Source: an uncultured Hungatella sp. (lineage in GTDB: Bacteria > Bacillota > Clostridia > Lachnospirales > Lachnospiraceae). From it: a stretch of DNA of 7,286 bases. Position 1 is the stretch's first letter, and the number at the start of each line of letters is the position of its first letter. Under the pieces are notes generated by a model, which was not told the origin of the DNA, ran no database searches, and saw nothing but the letters and a program-made list of their open reading frames with translations. The stretch covers positions 15,659 through 22,944 of the forward strand of contig CAJUPP010000062.1 of the NCBI GenBank assembly GCA_910588325.1, in the 5' to 3' direction. Both the position numbers and the translations under genes were made by a program. Below are positions 1 through 6,226 of the stretch, piece by piece.

Positions 1-114
1 GCCATGGAAAGCTGGCATCCCATTTTTGCGGAGCTCATTCCGCTTTCTCTGGAAGAGATTTTTATCAGTGAAACGGAGGTGGCTGGTTATGACATCAAAA
101 AACTTGTGCTTTAA
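1..114 (+). CDS. ABC transporter ATP-binding protein, C-terminal end only (first module copy)
   Basis: The window begins inside this gene; only the last 37 codons and a TAA stop are present. No catalytic motif (Walker A, Walker B, signature) is visible. The identification rests on alignment with the complete ATPase at 2686-3585: these residues match its positions 263-299 at 32 of 37 places, both ending in the same nine residues, GYDIKKLVL. This is the tail beyond the nucleotide-binding domain, so it should be the energising subunit for the permease starting at 89. The gene's last 26 nt overlap the permease start, and the permease ribosome binding site lies inside its codons for the ETEV segment. 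The fragment stops at the window edge and is not evidently a pseudogene, since frame, stop and overlap are intact. A GntR gene may precede it, as in the second copy, but that lies outside the window. Confidence 0.85.
   Translation, partial: AMESWHPIFAELIPLSLEEIFISETEVAGYDIKKLVL
75..80 (+). promoter_or_regulatory. Ribosome binding site of permease 1, inside the ATPase gene
   Basis: GGAGGT lies 8 nt before the ATG at 89, within the ATPase coding sequence. It decides the permease start at 89 over an in-frame TTG at 26, which has no comparable site. The equivalent GGAGGT is conserved at 3546-3551 before permease 2. Confidence 0.85.
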
Positions 115-2284
115 GCTTATGAGGGAGGACGTAAAACGGCGCGGCTGGACCATAGCCCTGACGGTTCTGGGATTTGTGTTTACCATTCTGATTCCTGTGG
201 CCATTAAATGCGGAGAACTGACGGATATTGCGGATCAGGACAGCGTTGGAAGAAATTACATCATACATTCTGTTGTTAACCTTTTAAAAACCGGAAATAC
301 GGTAGCTATGGTTTTGATTGCAGCTTCTGTCCTGTGGGCTGTTTCAGGATTTCATTATCTGCACAACAGCAAAAAGGTGGATTTCTACCACAGCCTTCCT
401 ATAAAACGGGGGCAGCTGTTTTTGGCGGTTTACCTGAACGGTATCCTGATACCGGCAGTGATTTATCTGGTATCGCTGCTAGTCTCCGTAGCGATTGCCC
501 TGCAGGCCGGTGTAGGAGGGAATGTTATAGGGGCATTGCCGATCCAGGGGTATGTGCTTCATCTGGTTTATTACGGCCTGATGTATACGACAGTGACAAT
601 GGCCATGATGCTGACCGGCAATGTAGTGATTGCGCTTTTGGGAACTCTGGTATTCTGGGGATACGGGCCTGGGGTGATTGCGCTGGCAATGGGATATGCA
701 AGTTCCTGGTTCCATACCTTTACTATGTCGGCAGGACAGGAGAAGACATGGTTTCTTGCCCTCTGGTATTCCTCGCCTTTCGGCAACTATATGGGCTCCA
801 TAGGGGATTTTAGCGGCGGACTGTGGTATGTGCACAGGCTGGCAGGGGTGTTTGTCCTTACGATTCTTCTGGCTCTGCTGTCCTATGTGCTGTACCGGCT
901 GCGGCCCTCGGAGGCAGCCGGAAAGGCCATGGCGTTTCCCTATTCCCAGATGCCCGTTAAGGTATTGATTGTGATTCCGGTATCTGTAGCCTTTGGACTG
1001 TTTTTCTATCTCCTTCGTTCCCGCCTTACCTGGCTGGTATTCGGAACCATTTGCGGATGTGTACTGTGCCACTGCCTGATGGAGATTATATATCATTTTG
1101 ATTTCAGAAAATTGTTTTCCAATAAAATACACTTGGCCAGCTGCATGGCAGTATCCCTTCTTCTGGCCACGGCAGGGTATTTTGACTGGTATGGATATGA
1201 CTCCTGGGTGCCGAATGCATCGGATGTGGAAAGCGCTGCCATTGTTCTGAGGGATAAGGACGACTGGGTGTCTTATGGGCAGATAGCTTCCATGCCCAGG
1301 GCAGACGGAGGAATCCGTTACTACTGGAGTTATAAAAGCAAGGCGGATTACTGCTATGAAAATATGAACCTGACGGATATTTCCCAGGCTGTGGAGCTGG
1401 CAAGACTGGGGGTAGGGGAAGATGAGCGGATTCGGAAAAGCAGAGATTCTGACAGAAGCAACAAAACGACCTGTATCGTGCAGTTCCGTATGAAAAACGG
1501 AAAGCAGGTTCAGCGTCGGTACCAGCTTCCGGAAAATGAGGAAGTGACCCGGCTGTGCGATACAGTCCATGACAGTCCGGAGTTTAAGCAGGGGGCCTAT
1601 CCTATCATGAAACAAACTGCAGATGAGACCGCTGTTGTTCGGATTCAGCAGTATGGGGAAAGGGTGAACGTGGATCTGGATGAGGCAGAGAGAACTCGTC
1701 TTCTTGCAGCGTATCAGAAGGAATGGAAAGAACTGACGGCAAAGACCAGAATGGAAGAATTCCCCATTGGAATCATACAGTTCGACACGGCAGAGGCGGA
1801 GCGGATAAGGAAGGAGTATTCAGAGGACAAAGAGAATAGATATACCTATGATTATAATATGTCAGAACGGTGCTATTATCCCATTTACCCCTCTTTTACG
1901 GAGACTCTGGAGATCTTGAGAAACGCTGGAATTACATTTATAAAGCTGGATGAAAATACGGTATCCAGAATCATCATGAATCATTATCCTGTCTATGACA
2001 ACGACAACATGGATGAAGACGGAAAGGTAGATCTTCTGTATGAGGGAGAGATACTGGACTGCCAGGAGAAGAAAGACATCAGAAATCTGGCCCCTGCTTT
2101 GTGTTTCAGACCCTATTATGATATGGGTGGCGGATACTACGAGATGAATCTGGATTATGACACAGGGGTGGAGGTATATTTTAAGGATTCGGACCAGGCG
2201 GCGTCCTTTTACCTGGATTTGAATAAGCTGTCGCCGGAGATGGCAGAGCGTTATGGATTCCGCCTGATTCGTGCAGGGGAGTAG
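89..2284 (+). CDS. ABC-2-type exporter permease with large C-terminal extracytoplasmic domain (copy 1, 731 aa)
   Basis: This is the membrane subunit of an ABC exporter. About nine hydrophobic segments are visible near residues 21-40, 72-91, 112-138, 155-175, 177-200, 250-269, 291-308, 314-334 and 347-363. Charged loops at 92-110 (HNSKKVDFYHS motif followed by PIKR), 270-290 (RPSEAA motif) and 335-346 fit cytoplasmic placement by the positive-inside rule. An odd number of segments then puts the remaining ~367 residues outside the cell. The HNSKKVDFYHSLP motif is typical of permeases found beside YtrA/YtrB-type genes in Firmicutes; the C-terminal region may correspond to a DUF6449-like domain, recalled and not searched. 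ATG 89 is chosen because GGAGGT sits 8 nt upstream and the paralogue starts identically (MTSK-LCFKLM). The gene overlaps the ATPase by 26 nt, so the two are probably translationally coupled. The substrate is unknown; export or detoxification of an envelope-active peptide is an inference from family context. Confidence 0.85.
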   Translation: MTSKNLCFKLMREDVKRRGWTIALTVLGFVFTILIPVAIKCGELTDIADQDSVGRNYIIHSVVNLLKTGNTVAMVLIAASVLWAVSGFHYLHNSKKVDFYHSLPIKRGQLFLAVYLNGILIPAVIYLVSLLVSVAIALQAGVGGNVIGALPIQGYVLHLVYYGLMYTTVTMAMMLTGNVVIALLGTLVFWGYGPGVIALAMGYASSWFHTFTMSAGQEKTWFLALWYSSPFGNYMGSIGDFSGGLWYVHRLAGVFVLTILLALLSYVLYRLRPSEAAGKAMAFPYSQMPVKVLIVIPVSVAFGLFFYLLRSRLTWLVFGTICGCVLCHCLMEIIYHFDFRKLFSNKIHLASCMAVSLLLATAGYFDWYGYDSWVPNASDVESAAIVLRDKDDWVSYGQIASMPRADGGIRYYWSYKSKADYCYENMNLTDISQAVELARLGVGEDERIRKSRDSDRSNKTTCIVQFRMKNGKQVQRRYQLPENEEVTRLCDTVHDSPEFKQGAYPIMKQTADETAVVRIQQYGERVNVDLDEAERTRLLAAYQKEWKELTAKTRMEEFPIGIIQFDTAEAERIRKEYSEDKENRYTYDYNMSERCYYPIYPSFTETLEILRNAGITFIKLDENTVSRIIMNHYPVYDNDNMDEDGKVDLLYEGEILDCQEKKDIRNLAPALCFRPYYDMGGGYYEMNLDYDTGVEVYFKDSDQAASFYLDLNKLSPEMAERYGFRLIRAGE

Positions 2285-2303
2285 TACATGTCTTGGAAAC
2301 AGA

Positions 2304-2310
2304 AAGGGAG
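2304..2310 (+). promoter_or_regulatory. Ribosome binding site of the GntR regulator
   Basis: AAGGGAG lies 6 nt before the ATG at 2317. It supports that start over an in-frame TTG at 2293, which would add eight residues (METEREKI) not expected in this family and would place this site inside the coding region. Confidence 0.7.
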
Positions 2311-2316
2311 AAAATT

Positions 2317-2682
2317 ATGATTATCCTCGATTATAAGGATCGACGTCCAATCTATGAACAGATTGTAGAACGGTTTCAGGAACTGATGATAGCAGGGGTT
2401 ATGGAGAAGGACACGCAGCTGCCTTCTGTCAGAAGCCTGGCCATGGATTTATCCATTAACCCGAATACTATTCAGAGAGCTTATGCGGAGCTGGAGCGGC
2501 AGGGCTATACGTATTCCGTAAAAGGAAAAGGAAATTTTGTGGCAGATAACAGCAATATCAGGGAGAATAAGAGAAAGACGCTGTATACCCGCCAGGAGGA
2601 GCTGGCACGGGAGAGTCTGCTTTTAGGTGTAAAAGAAGAGCAGCTGGTAGGGATTATCTATCAGATTTATGGGAGGGAATGA
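2317..2682 (+). CDS. YtrA-type GntR family transcriptional regulator (121 aa)
   Basis: This is a small DNA-binding repressor. Residues 1-77 form a GntR winged helix-turn-helix: PIYEQI at 11-16, then LPSVRSLAMDLSINPNTIQRAY from 35 with the recognition helix around 48-56, and the wing motif GKGNFV at 70-75. Only about 45 residues follow, predicted helical. GntR proteins with a large effector domain are ~230 aa or more, so this size and layout match the short YtrA subfamily. YtrA of Bacillus subtilis represses its own ABC-transporter operon, which responds to cell-wall-targeting antibiotics; the same autoregulatory role is inferred here from the gene order. The ATG at 2317 lies 32 nt after the permease 1 stop, and the gene ends 3 nt before the ATPase, so all belong to one transcription unit unless an internal promoter exists. 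No convincing operator or promoter was found in the short gap before it. Confidence 0.9.
   Translation: MIILDYKDRRPIYEQIVERFQELMIAGVMEKDTQLPSVRSLAMDLSINPNTIQRAYAELERQGYTYSVKGKGNFVADNSNIRENKRKTLYTRQEELARESLLLGVKEEQLVGIIYQIYGRE
2671..2676 (+). promoter_or_regulatory. Ribosome binding site of the ATPase
   Basis: GGGAGG lies 9 nt before the ATG at 2686, inside the last codons of the GntR gene. The arrangement suggests coupled translation of regulator and ATPase. Confidence 0.75.
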
Positions 2683-2685
2683 CAT

Positions 2686-3585
2686 ATGATAGAAGCGAAA
2701 AATCTAACGAAGCGATTCGGCGATATTGTGGCGGTGGACCATATAAGCGCCACCATCCGGGATGGTAGTGTGTTTGGGCTCATCGGAACCAATGGAGCCG
2801 GAAAAAGCACGTTTCTTCGGATGTTAAGCGGGGTCTTGAGGCCGGATGAAGGCTCGGTAACGATTGATGAGAAGGAGGTATATGAGGATATCCAGGTGAA
2901 ATCCAGGTTCTTCTATATTTCCGATGATCAGTATTTTTTCAACAATGCCACGCCGGAAGAAATGATGAACTTTTATGCAGTGGTGTATCCGGGGTTTGAC
3001 AAAAAAAGGTTCGAGCATCTGATGAAGGCCTTTGAACTGGATAAAAGGCGGAAGATCAATACATTTTCCAAAGGTATGAAAAAGCAGGTGTCAGTCATCT
3101 GCGGAGTCTGTGCAGGAACGGACTATCTGTTCTGCGATGAGACTTTTGACGGACTGGACCCGGTGATGAGACAGACAGTGAAGAGCATTTTTGTGGGGGA
3201 TATGGAGGAGCGGAATTTGACTCCCATCATCGCTTCCCACAACTTAAGGGAGCTGGAGGATATCTGCGATCATGTGGGGCTGCTTCACAAGGGGGGAATC
3301 CTTCTGTCCAGGGATTTGGATGATATGAAGTTAAGCATTCACAAGATTCAGTGTGTGCTGCGTCCAGAGACAAAAGTGGAGGATCTGACAACTCTGGATA
3401 TTGTAAAGAAAGAGGAGAGGGGAAGTCTGTGTACTCTGACGGTTCGGGGAACCAGGGAAGATGTGGAGGACGCCATAGAAAGCTATCATCCTATTTTTGC
3501 AGAAATCATTCCTCTTACACTGGAGGAAATCTTTATCAGTGAGACGGAGGTGGTGGGTTATGACATCAAAAAGCTTGTGCTTTAA
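2686..3585 (+). CDS. ABC transporter ATP-binding protein, YtrB/BcrA-like (299 aa, copy 2)
   Basis: This is the cytoplasmic ATPase that powers the adjacent permease. Visible motifs, in order: Walker A GTNGAGKST (34-42); a Q-loop region reading FFYISDDQYFF (75-85), in which the usual glutamine position appears to be aspartate; a divergent signature FSKGMKKQ (127-134) in place of LSGGQ; Walker B LFCDE (148-152) with catalytic Glu152; D-loop GLDP (156-159); and switch histidine His185 in ASHN. A ~80-residue tail after the core is shared with the fragment at 1-114. The divergent signature and Q-loop are usual for exporter ATPases beside ABC-2 permeases, so the protein should be active. It starts 3 nt after the GntR stop and ends 26 nt inside the permease 2 gene, so regulator, ATPase and permease should be co-translated. 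Substrate specificity cannot be read from this subunit. Confidence 0.93.
   Translation: MIEAKNLTKRFGDIVAVDHISATIRDGSVFGLIGTNGAGKSTFLRMLSGVLRPDEGSVTIDEKEVYEDIQVKSRFFYISDDQYFFNNATPEEMMNFYAVVYPGFDKKRFEHLMKAFELDKRRKINTFSKGMKKQVSVICGVCAGTDYLFCDETFDGLDPVMRQTVKSIFVGDMEERNLTPIIASHNLRELEDICDHVGLLHKGGILLSRDLDDMKLSIHKIQCVLRPETKVEDLTTLDIVKKEERGSLCTLTVRGTREDVEDAIESYHPIFAEIIPLTLEEIFISETEVVGYDIKKLVL
3546..3551 (+). promoter_or_regulatory. Ribosome binding site of permease 2, inside the ATPase gene
   Basis: GGAGGT lies 8 nt before the ATG at 3560, within the ATPase codons for the ETEV segment. Both sequence and spacing match the site at 75-80. It sets the start at 3560 over an in-frame TTG at 3497. Confidence 0.85.
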
Positions 3586-5848
3586 GCTGATGAAAGAGGA
3601 TTTAAAGCGCCGGGTGTGGGTTTTTGCCTTGACGCTTCTGGGACTGGTGTTTACCATTCTGGTTCCTACGGCGATTAAATGCAGTGAGTTTATGGAGGAA
3701 TCTGTTACATGGAACGCTTCTACAAGAAGGCGGATGGTGGAAAATATTGTGAATCTGCTTGGGCCAAACGGAATGGTAGTGTTTATCCTTCTGGCAGTAG
3801 GGATTCTCTGGGCAGTGTCAGGATTTCATTATCTGCACAACAGTAAGAAGGTGGATTTTTACCACAGCATTCCGGTAAAGAGAATCACCCTGTTTTTGTC
3901 GGTGTATCTAAACGGTATCCTGGTTCCGGCAGTGATTTATCTGGTAATGCAGATCGCATCGACAGCAGTGGCGTGGAATGCTGGCGTGGGGTTAAACCAT
4001 ATCGATACGATTCCGATACAGTATTTTGTTTTGAATATGGTTTATTACAGCATGCTTTATACAACGGCGGTTGTGGCGATGATGATGACTGGCAATGTGG
4101 TGATTGCACTTTTAGGGGACGTGGTGTTTTGGGCATACGGACCTGCCATGACGGCTTTGGTTCGGGGATACTTTGAGTGGTTCCATACGTATTATGAGAC
4201 ACCGGAGAGTACGGCGGCGTTTTACCGGTTCATTCGATATTCTTCGCCTTTTGCCAACTACATGTGTGAATTTCAGATTGCGGCGGAGGATCATCCGGAA
4301 TGGGGGGCGCTTCTGGGTGCGGTGGTTGTGACTGCAGCTTTGGCTGTGCTGGCCTATTCTTTATATAAGATCCGTCCATCGGAGGCAGCGAAAAAGGCGA
4401 TGGCATTTCCGAAGACGGAGATGCCCATCAAGGTATTGCTGGTGATCCCTATAGCTGTAGCTTTCGGCATATTTTTCTATGCGATTCGTGGAAGGGTGTT
4501 CTGGCTTATCTTTGGAACTGCATTTGGAGTGCTTCTGGTTCATTGTATGATGGAGATTATCTACAATTTTGATTTCCGAAAACTGTTTGGACACAGGATT
4601 CACTTAGGAGTGTGTATGGCAGCGGCGGTTCTTCTGTCTTTGGCAGGGTACTATGACTGGTACGGGTATGACTCCTGGCTTCCTAATCCGTCCAAGGTGG
4701 CGGAGGCATCCGTGGTTATGGGGTATCATGACACCTGGGTTACCTACGGGCAGCCGGAAAGGGAAGATATCATACTGGAAGACGGGACGGAAGGGTATAA
4801 TTATTATTGGCAATATCAAAGTACGGAGGATTATATTTTCAAGAATATGAAACTGAAGGACATCTATTCTGTCATGGAGATGGCGAAAAAGGGTGTGGAG
4901 GCTGATGGGATGCAGCGGAAAAATCAGTTTGCTGTTACTTATAATGAGTGGGAACGGTGGGTGATCCGGTTCAGAATGAATAGTGGCAAAGTGGTATACA
5001 GGACCTATTACATTCCTATGGAAGATGAGATAAAAGAGATTCGAGACAGTGTTCATGACAGTGTGGAGTATAAGCAGGGAGTTTATCCGATTCTTGGCCA
5101 GACGGCTTCCGATACGGCAAAGGTTTATTTTCAGCAGTATGACAAGAGGCAGAGCGTGGAGCTGGATTATGAGCAGATGACAAGGCTTCTTAATGTGTAT
5201 CAGAAGGAGTTTGAGGGGCTGACTATGGATACCAGGAAAAAGGAGCTGCCTGTAGGTACCATTCAGTTTATGACAAAGGAGCATGCAGAGGCTAATGAGT
5301 ATGGCAAACGGTATTACAGTCTGGAGGATCGCTGCTATTATCCGGTTTATCCGTCTTTTGTGCGTACCCTAGAGCTTTTGGACGAGGCTGGTGTTACATT
5401 GGTAAAGCTAAATGAGGATACGGTGGAGAGCGTAAGGATTTTTTATCATGAGGCTTCGGATTATGTGGACAGTATTTATTATGGAAAATATGGGGAGGAG
5501 TATGTTGCTGATTATGACAGCTCCTGGGAGTCGGCTGTAGAGAAGACTTTGGAAGAGGAGTTTTTGGGGAAACAGTTAACTTTTGATAAGCAGGAGGATC
5601 TTCAGGTGCTGGTTCCGGCATTGTGTTTTCGGGATTATTATGCTATGAATAATTATTATGAGATGAATCCTTCAGGTTACATGGATGTGACAGCAGTCTT
5701 GAAGAAGGAAGACGGGGAAGAGGTAAAGAGACAGGATGAGTATCGGGATAGTACTACGGTAGATAATGGGAAAAGCTTTTATCTGGATAGGAATAAAGTG
5801 TCTGAAGAGATGTGGGGGAAGTATCATTTGGATTTGTATGGGGAGTAG
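3560..5848 (+). CDS. ABC-2-type exporter permease with large C-terminal extracytoplasmic domain (copy 2, 762 aa)
   Basis: This is a paralogue of the permease at 89-2284 with the same architecture. About nine hydrophobic segments lie near residues 21-40, 73-92, 113-138, 156-176, 178-202, 250-269, 291-308, 314-334 and 347-363, followed by ~398 residues predicted to be extracytoplasmic. The coupling-loop motif HNSKKVDFYHS is at 93-103 and RPSEAAKKAMAF at 272-283. Blocks conserved between the two C-terminal domains include WYGYDSW (367-373), a VHDS-E-KQG-YPI block and RCYYP-YPSF, so the domain is a real folded unit. Copy 2 carries extra acidic, Tyr-rich segments near the C-terminus. It overlaps the ATPase gene by 26 nt and is the last gene of the cluster before a 390-bp gap. 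It could act as a homodimer with its own ATPase or as a heterodimer with permease 1; the sequence does not decide. The substrate is unknown. Confidence 0.85.
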   Translation: MTSKSLCFKLMKEDLKRRVWVFALTLLGLVFTILVPTAIKCSEFMEESVTWNASTRRRMVENIVNLLGPNGMVVFILLAVGILWAVSGFHYLHNSKKVDFYHSIPVKRITLFLSVYLNGILVPAVIYLVMQIASTAVAWNAGVGLNHIDTIPIQYFVLNMVYYSMLYTTAVVAMMMTGNVVIALLGDVVFWAYGPAMTALVRGYFEWFHTYYETPESTAAFYRFIRYSSPFANYMCEFQIAAEDHPEWGALLGAVVVTAALAVLAYSLYKIRPSEAAKKAMAFPKTEMPIKVLLVIPIAVAFGIFFYAIRGRVFWLIFGTAFGVLLVHCMMEIIYNFDFRKLFGHRIHLGVCMAAAVLLSLAGYYDWYGYDSWLPNPSKVAEASVVMGYHDTWVTYGQPEREDIILEDGTEGYNYYWQYQSTEDYIFKNMKLKDIYSVMEMAKKGVEADGMQRKNQFAVTYNEWERWVIRFRMNSGKVVYRTYYIPMEDEIKEIRDSVHDSVEYKQGVYPILGQTASDTAKVYFQQYDKRQSVELDYEQMTRLLNVYQKEFEGLTMDTRKKELPVGTIQFMTKEHAEANEYGKRYYSLEDRCYYPVYPSFVRTLELLDEAGVTLVKLNEDTVESVRIFYHEASDYVDSIYYGKYGEEYVADYDSSWESAVEKTLEEEFLGKQLTFDKQEDLQVLVPALCFRDYYAMNNYYEMNPSGYMDVTAVLKKEDGEEVKRQDEYRDSTTVDNGKSFYLDRNKVSEEMWGKYHLDLYGE

Positions 5849-5920
5849 GGGGATGACTTCGCATAAGACCCGCTTTGGAGCGATTATGGACTACTTCGGG
5901 CATGCTTTCGCTTGATTTTA

Positions 5921-5965
5921 TACGTGGCACCAAAATGCCTGTTTTTGGCATTTTGGTGCCACGTA
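5921..5965. repeat. Perfect 19-bp inverted repeat with 7-nt loop (possible terminator or dispersed palindrome)
   Basis: TACGTGGCACCAAAATGCC (5921-5939) is the exact reverse complement of 5947-5965, separated by TGTTTTT. The position, 72 nt after the exporter stop codon, suits transcription termination. However, neither strand has a run of Ts just after the stem, so it is not a textbook intrinsic terminator. Factor-assisted termination, mRNA 3'-end protection, or a mobile palindromic repeat are alternatives. The pairing is seen directly; the function is inferred. Confidence 0.8.
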
Positions 5966-5997
5966 CGGTCAGCGCAGCAGGTGCGCAGACCTACAGC

Positions 5998-6011
5998 AAG
6001 AGTTCGCTCTT
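5998..6011 (+). repeat. Small hairpin with UUCG loop
   Basis: AAGAG (5998-6002), TTCG, then CTCTT (6007-6011) form a 5-bp stem closed on a UUCG tetraloop, with one extra T following. It is weak as a terminator. It may be part of a larger RNA fold with the neighbouring palindromes, or chance. Confidence 0.35.
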
Positions 6012-6023
6012 TCACAGTAAACC

Positions 6024-6124
6024 TTCATGCGCCCGGCGGCGGACGCACCACCACACATGAAAGTCTGGCGGGCGCACTTGGCATACCTGATTTCATACCG
6101 CCTATTCGGCGGCGGACTTTCATG
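6024..6124. repeat. GC-rich block with overlapping inverted and direct repeats
   Basis: CATGAAAGTC (6056-6065) pairs perfectly with GACTTTCATG (6115-6124). Its first six bases can instead pair with TTCATG at 6024-6029. TGCGCCCG (6028-6035) pairs with CGGGCGCA (6069-6076), and CCGCC (6098-6102) with GGCGG (6108-6112) around a 5-nt loop. The 11-mer CGGCGGCGGAC occurs twice (6034-6044, 6107-6117). This resembles a degenerate dispersed repeat or structured RNA. It lies upstream of the promoter at 6169-6198, so it would not be in that transcript. No known family is recognised. Confidence 0.5.
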
Positions 6125-6168
6125 GTAACTGGAAAGCTAAATGAAATGAGTCAGTAGAAATGTTTCGG

Positions 6169-6198
6169 TTGCCAGTGGGGGGTGGAGTTCGCTATAAT
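6169..6198 (+). promoter_or_regulatory. SigA-type promoter for the PLP enzyme gene
   Basis: TTGCCA (6169-6174) and a consensus TATAAT (6193-6198) are separated by 18 nt. Initiation about 7 nt downstream of the -10 would give a leader of roughly 34 nt carrying AGGAGG. This makes the downstream gene a transcription unit independent of the exporter cluster. No operator is evident next to it. Confidence 0.7.
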
Positions 6199-6220
6199 GA
6201 AGGTAAGACGGTTGTGAATG

Positions 6221-6226
6221 AGGAGG
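6221..6226 (+). promoter_or_regulatory. Ribosome binding site with long spacer
   Basis: AGGAGG lies 12 nt before the ATG at 6239, longer than usual. Another ATG at 6232, 5 nt from AGGAGG, is out of frame and opens only a 48-codon frame ending at 6378. An in-frame TGA at 6233-6235 rules out any earlier start for the enzyme. Confidence 0.6.

Larger units (their letters stand above)
1..2284 (+). repeat. Tandem paralogous exporter module, copy 1 (ATPase tail plus permease)
   Basis: This segment is a diverged direct repeat of 3472-5848. The ATPase-tail/permease junction recurs at an offset of exactly 3471 bp (permease starts 89 and 3560). DNA similarity is high around the junction, where the 26-nt gene overlap differs at one base, and through the membrane half of the permease. 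It falls off in the C-terminal half, where indels accumulate. The full unit is probably GntR-ATPase-permease, duplicated as a block, but the upstream part of copy 1 is outside the window. The divergence indicates an old duplication, not a recent or assembly-derived one. Confidence 0.85.
3472..5848 (+). repeat. Tandem paralogous exporter module, copy 2 (ATPase tail plus permease)
   Basis: This is the second copy of the unit at 1-2284. The match begins in the ATPase tail and continues through the whole permease. The first 40 permease residues are identical at 30 positions, and motifs such as FHYLHNSKKVDFYHS, RPSEAA and FDFRKLF are shared exactly. The C-terminal half has net insertions in copy 2 of about 20 residues (encoded near 5420-5620) and about 14 residues (near 5640-5790). 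Copy 2 is therefore 31 residues longer overall. Confidence 0.85.

Noticed and set aside
26..88. N-terminal extension of permease 1 from a TTG at 26 (and of permease 2 from a TTG at 3497)
   Set aside because: GGAGGT is placed correctly for the ATGs at 89 and 3560, and the extension only translates the ATPase tail in another frame.
334..813. 159-codon open frame on the + strand
   Set aside because: It is out of frame inside permease 1, with no ribosome binding site or domain; the paralogous region in copy 2 does not preserve it at the same length.
479..1615. Long open frame of 378 codons on the - strand
   Set aside because: It lies wholly antisense to the conserved permease 1, has a His/Pro/Gln-rich composition without recognisable domains and no evident ribosome binding site.
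2293..2316. TTG start for the GntR regulator adding METEREKI
   Set aside because: The ATG at 2317 has AAGGGAG 6 nt upstream and gives the usual family N-terminus.
2285..2316. Possible operator or promoter before the GntR gene (ACATGT palindrome)
   Set aside because: The gap is only 32 nt, the palindrome is six bases, and no -35/-10 pair with normal spacing was found nearby.
4604..5284. 226-codon open frame on the - strand
   Set aside because: It is antisense to permease 2, rich in Leu/Ile/His repeats typical of a shadow frame, and has no domain.
5875..6157. Small + strand open frames of 61 and 81 codons in the intergenic region
   Set aside because: They run through the perfect palindrome and GC-rich repeats, lack ribosome binding sites and have no recognisable product.
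5849..6168. Known riboswitch, tRNA, CRISPR array or insertion sequence in the gap
   Set aside because: No conserved riboswitch core, cloverleaf, regularly spaced repeats or transposase fragment could be recognised; the hairpins do not match a family I know.
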